From Dyella nitratireducens (GTDB taxonomy: Bacteria; Pseudomonadota; Gammaproteobacteria; Xanthomonadales; Rhodanobacteraceae), in contig NZ_BMJA01000003.1 of NCBI RefSeq assembly GCF_014642835.1, forward strand, positions 415,049 to 479,048: 64,000 nucleotides of DNA. The letters are read 5' to 3'. Made by a program: the position numbers and the translations under genes. The notes under the pieces were generated by a model. The model saw only the letters and a list, made by a program, of their open reading frames with translations. It searched no databases and was not told where the DNA came from. Positions 1 through 9,717 of the stretch are shown here, one piece after another (the stretch's first letter is position 1; every line of letters begins with the position of its first letter).

Positions 1-1967
1 ATGCTGTAGGCGCCGGCCAGATCGGAATAACGCGGACGTGCGATGACCTTGGATGCGGAGAAGCGCAAGATCTTGTCACTATCCAGATCATAGATCAGGT
101 TGAAGCTGGGCAACGGCCGCTTGAACGAGGAAGCGGTGGTGGCAGGCGAATAAGTGCTGCCGCCATTGATGCTGTTCCAGTAGTACGAGGTATCCCTGGT
201 GTCGATGTAGCGCACGCCGAAGTTGCCGCGCAGTCCGATGTCGCTCTTGAAGTTGAGCTGCGCATACAGATCCTTGGTCACTTCCTTCACGTTGAACGAT
301 GAACCGTAATCGATGTGATACGCGCCTTGCGGCAGTGACTTCAGATAGCTCTGTACGTCGCCGAGATCGGCGGTATACCAGTTAGTGAGATTGCCGCTGG
401 CGCCAAGACCCTCGAACAGGCCGTTGGGCGTGCCGCCTGGATTGAATTGGGTCAGCAGAATGTCGCTGGTGGCGTAGATCGAGTTGCCGTAGGCGTTCGT
501 GTTGTTGTCGTGATCAAGATACTTGGCGCCCAGCAGCACCTCGTTGATCGGACCCCAATCCAGGTCGCGTGTGGCATCGAACTGCGCATACTTTTCGCGA
601 TCGCCCGTTTTCTCGTAGTAAATGCCGCCGGCCTGCTGTCCGGACTTCAGGCCCCAATTGCTGGCACTCGCATTGTCGTAATTGACGGCCGTGTTCACGC
701 CGTTATAGGCAAAGTCGTAGCCGCCTGATTGCAGCAAATACTTCATCAGGTACTCGGGATCCTTGCCGCCGCTGGCGCTGGTGTAGCCCAGCTGGCTTTC
801 GAAGGTCCACTTGTCGCCGTAGTAGTCGTGCTTGAGATTTAGGCTCTTGGTATCGACATGGGTGACGCGATAGTTCGCGTCCAGCTCAGCGTACGGCTGG
901 CCGTTGCCGGTGTTGGGGGAAACGGTTGCCGACGTGATGTAGCCATTGTTCACGTTGAGCGCCGTGATCTTGTTGAGATCGCCACAGCCGGGGCATACGT
1001 ATTCCGACTCGCTGTAGTTGTTGTACGTGCCCTTGATGTAAAGGCCGGTGAGGTTGAATTCGTTCTTGTCGTTCGGCCGCCACTCCAACGCTGTCTGCAG
1101 GCCATTGCGCTCGCGCGTCTGCTGGAAGTACGAGCTATTGATGCCCACCGGCAACTTGGCCGTCGCCACGTTGCCGCTGCCGGTGACGGCAGCCGTGCTG
1201 GGAATACCACTGCCGGTGGTGTAGCCGAAGAACTCGATACCGGCGCGCGAGAGGTTTTCCTTGTCATGCGTGACCGAGACCAACGCCCCGAAGGTATCGC
1301 TGCTGTTTTTCCAGCTATACAGCACCGACCCACGTGGATTGCCCTGCCCCGAACGGTCGTTGTAGTTGTAGCCCGCCGAGCCGCGTAGCGTGTTGGCCGG
1401 CAAGTCCAGCGGCTTGCGGGTCTTGATGATCACCGTGCCGCCAATGCTGCCTTCGTCGATGCGCGCTTCCGGCGACTTGTACACCTCCATCGTGTCGATG
1501 ATTTCCGGCGACAGCAGTGTGTAGTTGAAGGTGCGTCCGCTGGTGTCGGTCGGATTGCCGCCCCAGTCGCCGGAAGCGATGGTCTGCCCGTTGAGCAGTA
1601 CGCGGTTCAGCGCCGGATCGGTGCCGTTGATGCTTACTTTTTCGCCTTCGCCGAACTGGCGGTCCACCGTGATGCCCGGCAAGTGCGCCAGCGATTCGGC
1701 GGCATTGGTATCGGGAAACTTGCCGATATCCACCGCACTGATGGCGTCCACGATGGCGCCCGCTTCACGCTTGATGTTCAGCGCCTTGTCCAGGCTCCCG
1801 CGATAACTGGTGACGGTTACCGTCTGCAGCGTCTTGGTGTCTCTTTTCTGGCCCTGCTGCTGCGACGACGTATTGTCATGGGTGTTCTGGGCCGCATCCT
1901 GCGCATGAAGTCCAACACTCAACCCACAAAGAATGCTTAAGGTCAAAACCGACCTGCGAAATGCCAT
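1..1967 (-). CDS. TonB-dependent receptor, 3' end beyond window
   Basis: Outer-membrane TonB-dependent receptor, probably for import of fucose or fucosylated oligosaccharides. The minus-strand frame opens at ATG 1967 and stays open for 655 codons to the window edge, so the C-terminal end of the barrel is missing. A signal peptide spans about residues 1-22 (cleavage near HAQ). A TonB-box-like LQTVTVT lies at 47-53, followed by a plug domain with DIGKFPDTNAAESL (80-93) and LPGITVDR, wording typical of the large Xanthomonas/Caulobacter sugar-receptor family. The ribosome binding site GGGGAG lies just upstream. It follows glucokinase on the same strand by 70 bp and is probably co-transcribed. The substrate is inferred only from the adjoining fucose genes. 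Confidence 0.9.
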   Translation of the reverse strand, partial: MAFRRSVLTLSILCGLSVGLHAQDAAQNTHDNTSSQQQGQKRDTKTLQTVTVTSYRGSLDKALNIKREAGAIVDAISAVDIGKFPDTNAAESLAHLPGITVDRQFGEGEKVSINGTDPALNRVLLNGQTIASGDWGGNPTDTSGRTFNYTLLSPEIIDTMEVYKSPEARIDEGSIGGTVIIKTRKPLDLPANTLRGSAGYNYNDRSGQGNPRGSVLYSWKNSSDTFGALVSVTHDKENLSRAGIEFFGYTTGSGIPSTAAVTGSGNVATAKLPVGINSSYFQQTRERNGLQTALEWRPNDKNEFNLTGLYIKGTYNNYSESEYVCPGCGDLNKITALNVNNGYITSATVSPNTGNGQPYAELDANYRVTHVDTKSLNLKHDYYGDKWTFESQLGYTSASGGKDPEYLMKYLLQSGGYDFAYNGVNTAVNYDNASASNWGLKSGQQAGGIYYEKTGDREKYAQFDATRDLDWGPINEVLLGAKYLDHDNNTNAYGNSIYATSDILLTQFNPGGTPNGLFEGLGASGNLTNWYTADLGDVQSYLKSLPQGAYHIDYGSSFNVKEVTKDLYAQLNFKSDIGLRGNFGVRYIDTRDTSYYWNSINGGSTYSPATTASSFKRPLPSFNLIYDLDSDKILRFSASKVIARPRYSDLAGAYS

Positions 1968-2037
1968 ACCTTTACTCTCCCCGAGCTTAAGTACTTCTGC
2001 TTGTTGATCCAGGCGTTCGAGTGCCCCCGAAATGCTC

Positions 2038-3153
2038 TCAGCGGCCTGGTGTGAAAACTGCACCGTTACGATCGATGCAGGCTGCGCGCTCGTCTCCCGT
2101 ACGAGCATCGCTATGCGTGTCGACGTGCCAACCGGCTGCGCCCATCACGCCGTGATGACTGTGGTGCATCACGCGAATCGGAATGTTTTGCAAAAACGGA
2201 CGCATCACGCCCTTGTCGAGAAAGCGCTCGAGCAAGGGGCTGCTGCGCAGAAATTCGGTCATCTGAAAAAGAAAACCACCGGCGAGATAAATACCGCCGG
2301 TGGCGCCGTAGAGCATGGCAAGGTCCGCCGCGAACGAACCAAGCCAGCCACAGAACAAAGTGAGCGCTTCGTGCGCCATCTCGTCGCCACCGGCGATGGC
2401 GGCGGCGGTTACCGCAGATGGCTGATGCAACGAGGGATAGCGATCATGGATGGCGCACAGGGCGGTGTAGATGCGATGCAGGCCTGGGCCTGACAGCACC
2501 ATCTCGTACGAGACATGCGCATCCGGCTGTGCAAGATGCGCCAATACGCGTTGCTCCCAGCCGATGCGCACAGCCAGTTGCGTATGGCCTGCTTCGGTGG
2601 CGATGACACGCGAAGGCTTTCCCGGCAGCCATACGGCTGCACCCAGGCCAGTACCTGGCCCCACAACGACCACCGGACCGGCATGAGCGTTGTGCGCCGT
2701 CGGCGCTTTCAGCACGGCGGCATCATTCGCAGCGCCATGGCCGACGGCATAAGCAAGCGCCTGCAGATCGTTGAGAAACCAGACGTGATCGAAGCGCAGT
2801 TGCTCCTTCATCCGCTGCAACAGCACCGGCCAGGCGAGGTTCTTGTTGATCACCGAACCGGCATGCACGTAGCCGGCGCAAGCGAGCACCAGCTCGCGCG
2901 GTTGCACGTCGAGCTCGAAACAGAAGCAACGGATGATGTCTTCCAGATGCGGGTGATCCGCACAGGAATAGCTGCGGTATGCGGCCATGTGCGGCAATTG
3001 GCCGGGGGCTCGCGTCATCAAGGCGAGCCGGGCGTGAGTACCGCCGATATCGGCGGCTAGAAAACTGCCATCGCAGTTATTTGCGGATGCCGCACGGCGC
3101 AAAACCACCTGCTCGTTGGTCGGTGAAGCCGGCAATAGCGCGGTCGCGGCCAT
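2038..3153 (-). CDS. glk: Glucokinase (Glk family)
   Basis: ATP-dependent hexokinase of the bacterial Glk family (PF02685), phosphorylating glucose in the cytoplasm; 371 residues. Visible motifs are the N-terminal phosphate-binding AADIGGTHARLAL, the central VVVGPGTGLGAA, EAGH, and GGIYLAGGF near the C-terminus. ATG 3153 is preferred because GAGGG stands 9 bases before it; a TTG three codons upstream would abut that site. It is divergent from the fucose catabolic operon and upstream of the TonB receptor. Glucokinase has no step in the oxidative fucose route, so it may serve glucose co-released from glycans. The N-terminal tail of about 35 residues before the first motif is longer than in E. 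coli Glk. Confidence 0.88.
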   Translation of the reverse strand: MAATALLPASPTNEQVVLRRAASANNCDGSFLAADIGGTHARLALMTRAPGQLPHMAAYRSYSCADHPHLEDIIRCFCFELDVQPRELVLACAGYVHAGSVINKNLAWPVLLQRMKEQLRFDHVWFLNDLQALAYAVGHGAANDAAVLKAPTAHNAHAGPVVVVGPGTGLGAAVWLPGKPSRVIATEAGHTQLAVRIGWEQRVLAHLAQPDAHVSYEMVLSGPGLHRIYTALCAIHDRYPSLHQPSAVTAAAIAGGDEMAHEALTLFCGWLGSFAADLAMLYGATGGIYLAGGFLFQMTEFLRSSPLLERFLDKGVMRPFLQNIPIRVMHHSHHGVMGAAGWHVDTHSDARTGDERAACIDRNGAVFTPGR

Positions 3154-3501
3154 CTTGATCAACCCTCGCAGCCACGTGCCAGGACGGCGCTTTTACCCCG
3201 CCTTTCTCTCGGAAATCGCATAGGACGGCCCTTCTCCCGCTTCCCGCTTGAACACGCCTGGCGACCCCTCACCCGTTGCATGTTCATTAGCAAAATGGAA
3301 TTTCATATATGTTTTAGATCGAGCGAAATCCAATTGCAACAACTTTTTTCGATTGGCTCACCAGGACAAGTTCGGCACATATGAATCCATTGTTTATATA
3401 TACACAGCAAAAGAGATGCGCGATGATGGGCGGATAAGGGCACGGCCAGGCAGGAAAATCGCCTCGCCGTGGGGTGGTCCAGCAAGTCATCGTGAGGACG
3501 A
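3154..3501. promoter_or_regulatory. Divergent control region of the fucose locus with three related AT-rich motifs
   Basis: No gene is seen in these 348 bases between glk and the fucose catabolic operon. The centre (about 3285-3410) is strikingly AT-rich against its surroundings, as expected for back-to-back promoters. Three related motifs lie there: the imperfect palindrome ATGGAATTTCAT (3295-3306), GAAATCCAATT (3325-3335) and ATATGAATCCATTG (3379-3392). Read on the minus strand, the first gives ATATGAAATTCCATT, which resembles the third. An ATATGAAAT word also occurs in the fucP-iclR intergenic region, so these are candidate IclR operators. No promoter hexamers could be assigned with confidence. 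Confidence 0.45.
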
Positions 3502-4530
3502 ATGGCGGCATCAACGACCAAGCCGGATCTGGATCAAGCCAGCACTCGGAAACCTGCATGGCTGGCTTCACAGCTGTCGTTTGGCGGCGCACCGGTCGGC
3601 AATCTGTACGCATCGGTGGACGATGCTTCTGCCGCCGCCACCATCACGCATGCCTGGCAACGCGGTATCCGGCACTTCGATACCGCGCCCTACTACGGCT
3701 ACGGCCTGAGCGAAAGCAGGCTAGGCGCGGCATTGCGCGGCGTGCCACGCGAAAGCTTCACCTTGTCGACCAAGGTGGGACGCCTGATCGAAGACGATGC
3801 ACAACAGACCAGCCATACCGATGGTTTTATCGTCGATGGCCACCGCGCACGCTTCGATTACAGCCGCGACGGCGTGCTGCGTTCTTTCGAAGCAAGCCTG
3901 CAACGTCTGGGCACGGATCACATCGACGTGCTGCTGCTGCATGACGTCGGTGCACTCACGCATGGCGAACACCACGCTGCCATCCTGCGCCAGGCGCTGG
4001 AAGAAGCATTGCCGGCGATGGCGGAATTGCGCACGCAAGGCGCATGCAGTGCGATCGGCATCGGCGTGAACGAAGAAGCGGTGTGCCTGGAGGTGATGCC
4101 GCGCTTTCCGCTCGACGTGATCATGCTGGCCGGGCGCTACACCTTGTTCGAGCAGCAAGACAGCCAGAACGTGATGGCGCAAGCGCAAGCACGCGGCGTG
4201 GCGGTACTGGCAGCAGGGCCCTACAACTCCGGCCTGCTTGGCGGCGCGCAAGGCCCGGGCAAGTTCTACAACTATGCGCTTGCCGATGATGTGGTCGTGG
4301 CGCGCGCGCAACGTTTCTACGATGTGCTCGCGCGCACGCATACCGACGTGGGCGCCGCGGCCTTGCAGTTTCCGCTGGCACATCCAGCCGTAGCGAGCGT
4401 GGTATGCGGATTGCGCTCGATCGAAGAAGTCGACCAGGCTGCTGCACGCATGCAAGCTTCCATTCCAGCCGAGGCATGGCGCACGTTGCGCGACGCCGGC
4501 CTGTTGCAGGAGAGCGTGCCGACGCCATGA
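3502..4530 (+). CDS. Aldo/keto reductase, L-fucose dehydrogenase
   Basis: NAD(P)-dependent oxidation of L-fucose to L-fuconolactone, first step of the non-phosphorylating fucose pathway (D-threo-aldose 1-dehydrogenase type); 342 residues, cytoplasmic. The aldo/keto-reductase tetrad is visible: D60 in FDTAPYYG, Y65, K91 in STKVG and H147 in LLLHDVG. ATG 3502 follows GTGAGGA at good spacing. It is the first gene of a six-gene operon, and its TGA overlaps the start of the lactonase gene (ATGA). Cofactor preference cannot be read from the sequence. Assignment to fucose rather than another threo-aldose rests on the neighbours, which encode every later step. Confidence 0.85.
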   Translation: MAASTTKPDLDQASTRKPAWLASQLSFGGAPVGNLYASVDDASAAATITHAWQRGIRHFDTAPYYGYGLSESRLGAALRGVPRESFTLSTKVGRLIEDDAQQTSHTDGFIVDGHRARFDYSRDGVLRSFEASLQRLGTDHIDVLLLHDVGALTHGEHHAAILRQALEEALPAMAELRTQGACSAIGIGVNEEAVCLEVMPRFPLDVIMLAGRYTLFEQQDSQNVMAQAQARGVAVLAAGPYNSGLLGGAQGPGKFYNYALADDVVVARAQRFYDVLARTHTDVGAAALQFPLAHPAVASVVCGLRSIEEVDQAAARMQASIPAEAWRTLRDAGLLQESVPTP

Positions 4531-5462
4531 TCATCGTCGACGCCCATCAGCATTACTGGCAGCCTGCCCGCGGCGATTACGGCTGGCTCGGGCAGGCACC
4601 GGCGATGCTGCAACGGGCATTTCTGCCGCGCGATCTTTGTGCACAGCGTGCCGCGGCGGGCGTGCAATTCAGCGTATTGATCCAGGCGGCGCCTACCGAA
4701 GAAGAAACGCGCTATCTGTTCGATCTCGCGCACCAAGATCCTGGCATCGTGGGCGTGGTCGGCTGGGTCGATATGGAAGCGAACGACGTGGGCGCGCATA
4801 TCGATGCGCTGATTCACGACGGCAAAGGTCTCTTGCGCGGATTGCGCCCGATGGCGCAGGACCTCGCCGATCCGGACTGGCTGGCCAGACCCTCGCTCGA
4901 TCGCGCCTTCGACTGCATCCAGGATGCGGGCCTCAGCTTCGATGCACTGGTCGACATGCGCCACCTCCCTGCCCTGTTGCGCAGGCTGCAACGACACCCG
5001 CAGTTGAACGTCGTGCTCGATCATGCCGGCAAGCCGGCGATCGGTGATGGGCGCTTCGATCAATGGACGTGCTGGATCGATGAGTTGTCCCAGCATCCGC
5101 AGTTGCATTGCAAGCTTTCCGGCCTGCTTACGCTGCTTGGCGAGCCGGTGCATGAAGATGCCATCGAGCCCTATGTTGCCGACCTGTTCTCGCACTTCGG
5201 TCGCGAACGCCTGATGTGGGGCAGCGACTGGCCGGTGTTGACCACGCGCGCCGATTACGCGCATTGGTTGCACGTCGCCATGATCTTGGCCGAGCGCTAC
5301 GCCAGCGGATCGCAGGCGGAGGTCTTCGCCGCGAATGCCGTGCGTTTTTATGCGCTGGATATCGATCTTACATCTCACGAAAAAACCTTGAATCGTCGTC
5401 CCGGCGAAAGCCGGGACCCAGCGACTTTGCTCGCGAATCAAAACAAGGAGAAAAACTCATGA
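4527..5462 (+). CDS. L-fuconolactone hydrolase (amidohydrolase 2 family) with repeat-derived tail
   Basis: Hydrolyses L-fuconolactone to L-fuconate; 311 residues of the amidohydrolase_2 family (PF04909). Metal-site motifs are visible: DAHQHYW at 5-11, LDHAGKP at 164-170, and WGSDWP with D234. The start is ATG 4527, overlapping the previous stop (ATGA); longer upstream reading is only an open frame inside the dehydrogenase gene. The family-like core ends at about residue 278 (FYALD). The last 33 residues include RRPGESRDP (290-298), the translation of a palindromic intergenic repeat, so the natural C-terminus appears to have been replaced. Its TGA overlaps the next ATG. Confidence 0.85.
   Translation: MIIVDAHQHYWQPARGDYGWLGQAPAMLQRAFLPRDLCAQRAAAGVQFSVLIQAAPTEEETRYLFDLAHQDPGIVGVVGWVDMEANDVGAHIDALIHDGKGLLRGLRPMAQDLADPDWLARPSLDRAFDCIQDAGLSFDALVDMRHLPALLRRLQRHPQLNVVLDHAGKPAIGDGRFDQWTCWIDELSQHPQLHCKLSGLLTLLGEPVHEDAIEPYVADLFSHFGRERLMWGSDWPVLTTRADYAHWLHVAMILAERYASGSQAEVFAANAVRFYALDIDLTSHEKTLNRRPGESRDPATLLANQNKEKNS
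5394..5425. repeat. Palindromic repeat of the CCGGCGAAAGCCGG type, inside a coding sequence
   Basis: Stem-loop GTCCCGGC-gaaa-GCCGGGAC (5398-5417) flanked by CGTC and CCAGCGAC. The same element, with GTCATTCCGG or GTCCCGG arms, recurs between guaA and guaB, between fadN and fadA, and upstream of the terpene operon. Here it is read in frame as the C-terminal tail of the fuconolactonase, only about 40 bases before the next start codon. Confidence 0.8.
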
Positions 5463-6205
5463 GCGGCCGCCTCTCAGGCAAATACGCATTGATCACCGCC
5501 GCAGGCGCCGGCATCGGCCACGCCACCGCCCTCGCCTTCGCCAAGGAAGGTGCAAAGGTGCTGGCGACCGACATCAACGCCGATGCACTGGCCAGCCTTG
5601 CCGCCGAGCATTCGTCGATCACCACCCGCACACTCGACGTGACGCAACCGGAACAAATCCAGAAGCTGGTCGGCGACAGCGCACCCTTCGACGTACTGTT
5701 CAATTGCGCCGGCTACGTGCACGCGGGCACCATCCTGGACACCGACGATGCGAGCTGGCGCCGCTCGTTTGCGATCAACGTCGACAGCATGTTCCACCTG
5801 TGCAAAGCCGTGCTGCCCAGCATGCTTGAGCGCAGCAAGGGCAGCATCATCAACATGTCTTCGGTGGCTTCCAGCATCAAGGGCGTGCCGAATCGCTTCG
5901 CGTACACCGCCACGAAAGCAGCCGTGATCGGCCTTACCCGCTCGATTGCCGCGGATTACGTCACGCGCGGGGTGCGCTGCAATGCGATCTGCCCCGGCAC
6001 GGTGAAAACGCCATCGCTGGGCGATCGCGTACGCGCACTGGCTGGCGATGAAGATACCAACTGGCGCAGCTTCGTTCAGCGCCAGCCGATGGGCCGCCTC
6101 GGCGAACCCGAAGAAATCGCCGCGTTGGCGTTGTATCTCGCCTCCGACGAATCGTCTTTCACTACCGGCACCGTGCACATCGTGGACGGCGGCTGGTCCA
6201 ACTGA
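5459..6205 (+). CDS. SDR dehydrogenase, 2-keto-3-deoxy-L-fuconate dehydrogenase
   Basis: Short-chain dehydrogenase predicted to oxidise 2-keto-3-deoxy-L-fuconate to the 2,4-diketo acid with NAD+; 248 residues, the normal classical SDR length. A Rossmann glycine motif (TAAGAGIG, 13-20), NCAG (82-85), the catalytic serine in NMSSVAS (132-138) and YTATK with Y149 and K153 are visible; the C-terminal VDGGW is typical. ATG 5459 overlaps the lactonase stop and follows AAGGAGA, so the frame running in from upstream is not the start. Substrate assignment rests on operon context. Confidence 0.86.
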   Translation: MSGRLSGKYALITAAGAGIGHATALAFAKEGAKVLATDINADALASLAAEHSSITTRTLDVTQPEQIQKLVGDSAPFDVLFNCAGYVHAGTILDTDDASWRRSFAINVDSMFHLCKAVLPSMLERSKGSIINMSSVASSIKGVPNRFAYTATKAAVIGLTRSIAADYVTRGVRCNAICPGTVKTPSLGDRVRALAGDEDTNWRSFVQRQPMGRLGEPEEIAALALYLASDESSFTTGTVHIVDGGWSN

Positions 6206-6220
6206 TTCAAGAGAAACGCC

Positions 6221-7075
6221 ATGAAACTCGTACGCTATGGCACGGCCGGTAAGGAAAAGCCCGGCCTTATCGACAAAGACGGCGCGCTGCGCGATCTGTC
6301 TGCCGTTGTCACTGACATCGATGCGCAAGTGCTCGGCCGCGAAGGCCGCGCACGCCTTGCCGCGATCGATCCGCAAAGCTTGCCGCTGGTCGCCGGTGAA
6401 CAGCGCTACGGCGCGCCGGTGTCGCATGTGAGCAAGTTCATCTGCGTGGGTTTGAATTACAGCGAGCACGCGGCGGAAACCGGCGCGCCGATTCCGGAAC
6501 AGCCGATTCTCTTCATGAAGGCCACCAGCGCCCTCAACGGTCCCAACGACGACGTGATCATTCCGCACCGCTCGGTGAAAACCGACTGGGAGGTTGAACT
6601 GGGCGTGGTGATCGGCGAGACCGCACGCAGCGTCAGCGTGGAGAACGCATTGGCGCACGTGGCCGGCTACGTGGTGGTGAACGATCTTTCCGAGCGCGAG
6701 TTCCAGCTCGAACACGGTGGCCAGTGGGTGAAAGGCAAAAGCTGCGACACCTTCGGCCCGATCGGCCCGTGGCTGGTCACCACCGACGACGTGCCCGATC
6801 CACAAAACCTCGACCTTTGGCTGGAGGTGAACGGGCATCGCTACCAGAACGGCAACACGCGCACGATGATTTTCGGCGTGGCGCAATTGGTGAGCTACAT
6901 CAGCCGTTACATGACGCTGCTGCCCGGTGACGTGATCAGCACAGGTACCCCTTCGGGTGTTGGCCTGGGCCTGAAGCCGCCGGTATACCTGCGCCCCGGC
7001 GACGTGATCGAACTGGGCATCGACGGACTCGGCACGCAACGCCAGCGCGTCCACGCGCATCCGAATGACCGATGA
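6221..7075 (+). CDS. Fumarylacetoacetate hydrolase family, 2,4-diketo-3-deoxy-L-fuconate hydrolase
   Basis: Cleaves 2,4-diketo-3-deoxy-L-fuconate to pyruvate and L-lactate, the last carbon-carbon step of the pathway; 284 residues. Fumarylacetoacetate hydrolase signatures are visible: [10 protein letters not shown] (75-84), [12 protein letters not shown] (121-132) with metal-binding acids E124 and E126, VNDLSERE and the late GTPSGVG. It starts 15 bases after the SDR stop with AAGAGA upstream. The L-lactate product explains the lactate dehydrogenase gene two positions downstream. Confidence 0.86.
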   Translation: MKLVRYGTAGKEKPGLIDKDGALRDLSAVVTDIDAQVLGREGRARLAAIDPQSLPLVAGEQRYGAPVSHVSKFICVGLNYSEHAAETGAPIPEQPILFMKATSALNGPNDDVIIPHRSVKTDWEVELGVVIGETARSVSVENALAHVAGYVVVNDLSEREFQLEHGGQWVKGKSCDTFGPIGPWLVTTDDVPDPQNLDLWLEVNGHRYQNGNTRTMIFGVAQLVSYISRYMTLLPGDVISTGTPSGVGLGLKPPVYLRPGDVIELGIDGLGTQRQRVHAHPNDR

Positions 7076-7128
7076 CATTGCGTGACCGCACCCAACCCAC
7101 ACTTACTGGATGCAAGGACAGCCACTCG

Positions 7129-8448
7129 ATGACCAAGATCACGGCGCTGGATACTTACGACGTTCGCTTTCCTACTTCGCGCGAACTGGACGGCTCGGAT
7201 GCCATGAACCCCGATCCGGACTATTCCGCGGCGTACGTCGTCATGCGCACGGATCAGCCCGGCCTGGCTGGCTATGGCCTGGCTTTCACCATCGGCCGCG
7301 GCAACGACGTGCAGAAGGCGGCGATCGATGCGCTGGCTGATCATGTCGTCGGTCTTGACCTGCACGACGTTATCAACGACCTCGGCGGCTTTTCGATGCG
7401 CATGGTTGGCGACTCGCAACTACGCTGGCTAGGCCCTGAAAAAGGCGTGATGCACATGGCGATCGGTGCCGTGGTCAATGCGGCGTGGGATCTTGCCGCG
7501 CGCGTGGCAGGCAAGCCGCTGTGGCGCTTCATCGCCGACATGACGCCGGAGCAACTCGTCGCGACCATCGATTTTCGCTATCTCACCGACGCACTGACGC
7601 CGGAAGAAGCACTCACCATGCTGTACGCCGCCGCGCCCGGCAAAACCAAACGCATCGAGCAATTGCTGGCGGAAGGCTACCCCGCCTACACCACCTCGCC
7701 CGGATGGCTCGGCTATTCCGACGAAAAAATGCAGCGCCTGGCGCGCGAAGCTGTTGCCGCGGGCTTTCGCACCATCAAGCTCAAGGTGGGCATGAACGTG
7801 GAAGACGACGTGCGCCGCTGCCATCTCGCGCGCGCTACGGTGGGGCCGGATATCGCTATTGCCGTCGACGCGAACCAGCGTTGGAACGTGCCCGATGCCA
7901 TCGCCTGGCTGCGCCGGCTGTCGGATGTGGGCCTGGAGTGGGTGGAAGAACCCACCAGTCCGGACGACGTGCTCGGTCACGCCACCATCCGCCGCGCCGT
8001 GGCGCCCGTGCCGATTTCGACCGGCGAGCACACGCAGAATCGTGTGATCTTCAAGCAGTTGTTCCAGGCTGGTGCGGTGGATCTGGTGCAGATCGATGCG
8101 GCGCGCGTGGGCGGCGTGAACGAAAACCTGGCGATTCTGCTGCTGGCGGCCAAGTTCGGCGTACGCGTGTATCCGCATGCCGGCGGTGTCGGCCTGTGCG
8201 AGCTGGTGCAGCACCTGGCGATGGCCGATTTCGTGGCGATCACCGGCAAGAAGGAGGATCGCGCCATCGAATTCGTCGATCATCTGCACCAGCATTTCGT
8301 TGACCCGGTCATGATCCGCAACGGGTGTTATATAGCGCCTTCCGCACCGGGCTTTTCCGCGCAGATGCATACCGAGACACTGGCGCAGTATCGTTTTCCG
8401 GATGGCCCTGTCTGGTGTGAATCGCTGGACGCTGCGACTGCCCCATGA
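7129..8448 (+). CDS. fucD: L-fuconate dehydratase (enolase superfamily)
   Basis: Dehydrates L-fuconate to 2-keto-3-deoxy-L-fuconate (EC 4.2.1.68). The product is 439 residues, matching the characterised Xanthomonas enzyme and its relatives. The mandelate-racemase-type barrel shows TIKLKVG with K217 and K219 (the KxK catalytic motif), AVDANQ with metal ligand D247, WVEEP (271-275), STGEHTQNR with E300, and [11 protein letters not shown] 7129 is chosen because AAGGA precedes it at 10 bases; an upstream ATG at 7072 overlaps the hydrolase stop but would add a non-conserved leader of 19 residues. Its stop overlaps the next ATG. Confidence 0.9.
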   Translation: MTKITALDTYDVRFPTSRELDGSDAMNPDPDYSAAYVVMRTDQPGLAGYGLAFTIGRGNDVQKAAIDALADHVVGLDLHDVINDLGGFSMRMVGDSQLRWLGPEKGVMHMAIGAVVNAAWDLAARVAGKPLWRFIADMTPEQLVATIDFRYLTDALTPEEALTMLYAAAPGKTKRIEQLLAEGYPAYTTSPGWLGYSDEKMQRLAREAVAAGFRTIKLKVGMNVEDDVRRCHLARATVGPDIAIAVDANQRWNVPDAIAWLRRLSDVGLEWVEEPTSPDDVLGHATIRRAVAPVPISTGEHTQNRVIFKQLFQAGAVDLVQIDAARVGGVNENLAILLLAAKFGVRVYPHAGGVGLCELVQHLAMADFVAITGKKEDRAIEFVDHLHQHFVDPVMIRNGCYIAPSAPGFSAQMHTETLAQYRFPDGPVWCESLDAATAP

Positions 8449-9647
8449 CAACACCGATCACCAACGTTGCCGATCTGCGCGAACTCGCTAGGCGCCGCGT
8501 GCCGCGTGCCTTCTTCGAATACGCCGATCGCGGCTCATACGATGAAGTCACGCTGCGCACCAACCGTGCTGCGTTCGAACGTATCGCCTTTCGGCAACGG
8601 GTGATGAGCAATGTCGATAACCGTTCGCTGGCCACTGACATCATCGGCCAGCCGGTATCGATGCCACTGGCGATCGCTCCCACCGGACTCACCGGGCTGC
8701 AACACGGTGGCGGTGAAATCCTCGGTGCGCGTGCGGCCGAGAAAGCCGGCATCCCCTTCTGCCTGAGCACCATGTCGATCTGCTCGATCGAGCAGGTGCG
8801 TGCTGCGGTGGAAAAGCCGTTCTGGTTCCAGGTCTACGTGATGCGCGACCGCGGCTTCACCCGTGACCTGATCCAGCGCGCCAAGGACGCGGGATGTTCC
8901 GCGCTGATGCTCACCGCCGATCTCACCGTGCAGGGCCAGCGTCATCGCGAAATCAAGAACGGCCTGTCGGTACCGCCCAGGATCACCTTGCGCAACATCT
9001 TCGACATGGCCAGCAAGCCACGTTGGGCATGGAGCATGCTGCGTGCACCGAGCCGCTCCTTCGGCAACCTGCAAGGCCGTATCCAGAACACCGACAGCCT
9101 CACGACGTTGGCGCAATGGATCGCCAACCAATTCGACCCTACGCTCGAGTGGAAAGACCTGGAATGGATTCGCGAGATCTGGCCCGGCAAGCTGATCATC
9201 AAAGGCATTCTCGATCCGCGTGATGCGCGTGTGGCGGCATCGCTCGGTGTTGATGCCATCGTCGTGTCCAATCACGGCGGACGCCAGCTGGACGGTGCCC
9301 CCGCAACGATCGATGTGCTGCCGTCCATCGTACAGGCCGTGGGCGATCGCATGCAGGTGCTGTTCGACAGCGGTATCCAGAGCGGGCAGGATTTGCTCAA
9401 GGCGCTTGCTTACGGCGCGCATGCCGGATTGATCGGCAAGGCGTTTCTTTATGGCCTGGGTGCGATGGGCGAAGCTGGCGTAAGCAAGACCATCGAGCTG
9501 ATTCGTAAAGAGTTGAGCGTGAGCATGGCGCTGACCGGGCAGACCGATGTGCGGCGTATTACGCCAGACATCATCTGGCGCAAGCCTGGGGATGGTTTGC
9601 TCAATATCGTCAACATCGAGGATACCGGCGTTCCGTGCCGTACGTAG
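8445..9647 (+). CDS. lldD: FMN-dependent L-lactate dehydrogenase
   Basis: Membrane-associated flavoenzyme oxidising L-lactate to pyruvate and passing electrons to the quinone pool; 400 residues of the FMN-dependent alpha-hydroxy-acid dehydrogenase family. Visible are [10 protein letters not shown]252 in IIKGI, and the active-site [10 protein letters not shown] with H276 and R279, followed by the FDSGI phosphate-binding region. It overlaps the dehydratase gene (ATGA) and closes the fucose operon, where it would consume the lactate made by the hydrolase. Its TAG stop at 9645-9647 lies inside the outer arm of a palindromic repeat, so its last residues may have been altered by repeat insertion. 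Confidence 0.9.
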   Translation: MTTPITNVADLRELARRRVPRAFFEYADRGSYDEVTLRTNRAAFERIAFRQRVMSNVDNRSLATDIIGQPVSMPLAIAPTGLTGLQHGGGEILGARAAEKAGIPFCLSTMSICSIEQVRAAVEKPFWFQVYVMRDRGFTRDLIQRAKDAGCSALMLTADLTVQGQRHREIKNGLSVPPRITLRNIFDMASKPRWAWSMLRAPSRSFGNLQGRIQNTDSLTTLAQWIANQFDPTLEWKDLEWIREIWPGKLIIKGILDPRDARVAASLGVDAIVVSNHGGRQLDGAPATIDVLPSIVQAVGDRMQVLFDSGIQSGQDLLKALAYGAHAGLIGKAFLYGLGAMGEAGVSKTIELIRKELSVSMALTGQTDVRRITPDIIWRKPGDGLLNIVNIEDTGVPCRT

Positions 9648-9716
9648 GTTGGGGTGCAAACCCCAACATTGCCATGCCTGCATAGAGCGGGATGTTGGGG
9701 CTTGCACCCCGACCTG
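9644..9716. repeat. Palindromic GTAGGTTGGGG repeat, copy 1
   Basis: An element of about 73 bases with outer arms GTAGGTTGGGGTGCAAACCC and CTTGCACCCCGACCTGG and a short variable middle. It contributes the lldD stop codon at its left end and stops two bases before the stop of the converging HAD gene. It is well placed to act as a bidirectional terminator between converging transcripts, although no T-run is present. Confidence 0.88.
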
Positions 9717-9717
9717 G

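Noticed and set aside
447..1806. Several short plus-strand frames opposite the TonB receptor
   Set aside because: The minus strand carries one continuous 655-codon receptor frame that explains the region.
3248..3709. Plus-strand frame in the glk/fucose spacer
   Set aside because: It overlaps the start of the dehydrogenase gene, its left part is AT-rich promoter-like DNA, and no motif is present.
5474..7102. 542-codon minus-strand frame across the SDR and FAH genes
   Set aside because: Spans two well-defined genes on the other strand; no recognisable product.
9644..9716. CRISPR or tandem-repeat array
   Set aside because: The repeats are dispersed tens of kilobases apart and palindromic; there are no regular spacers.
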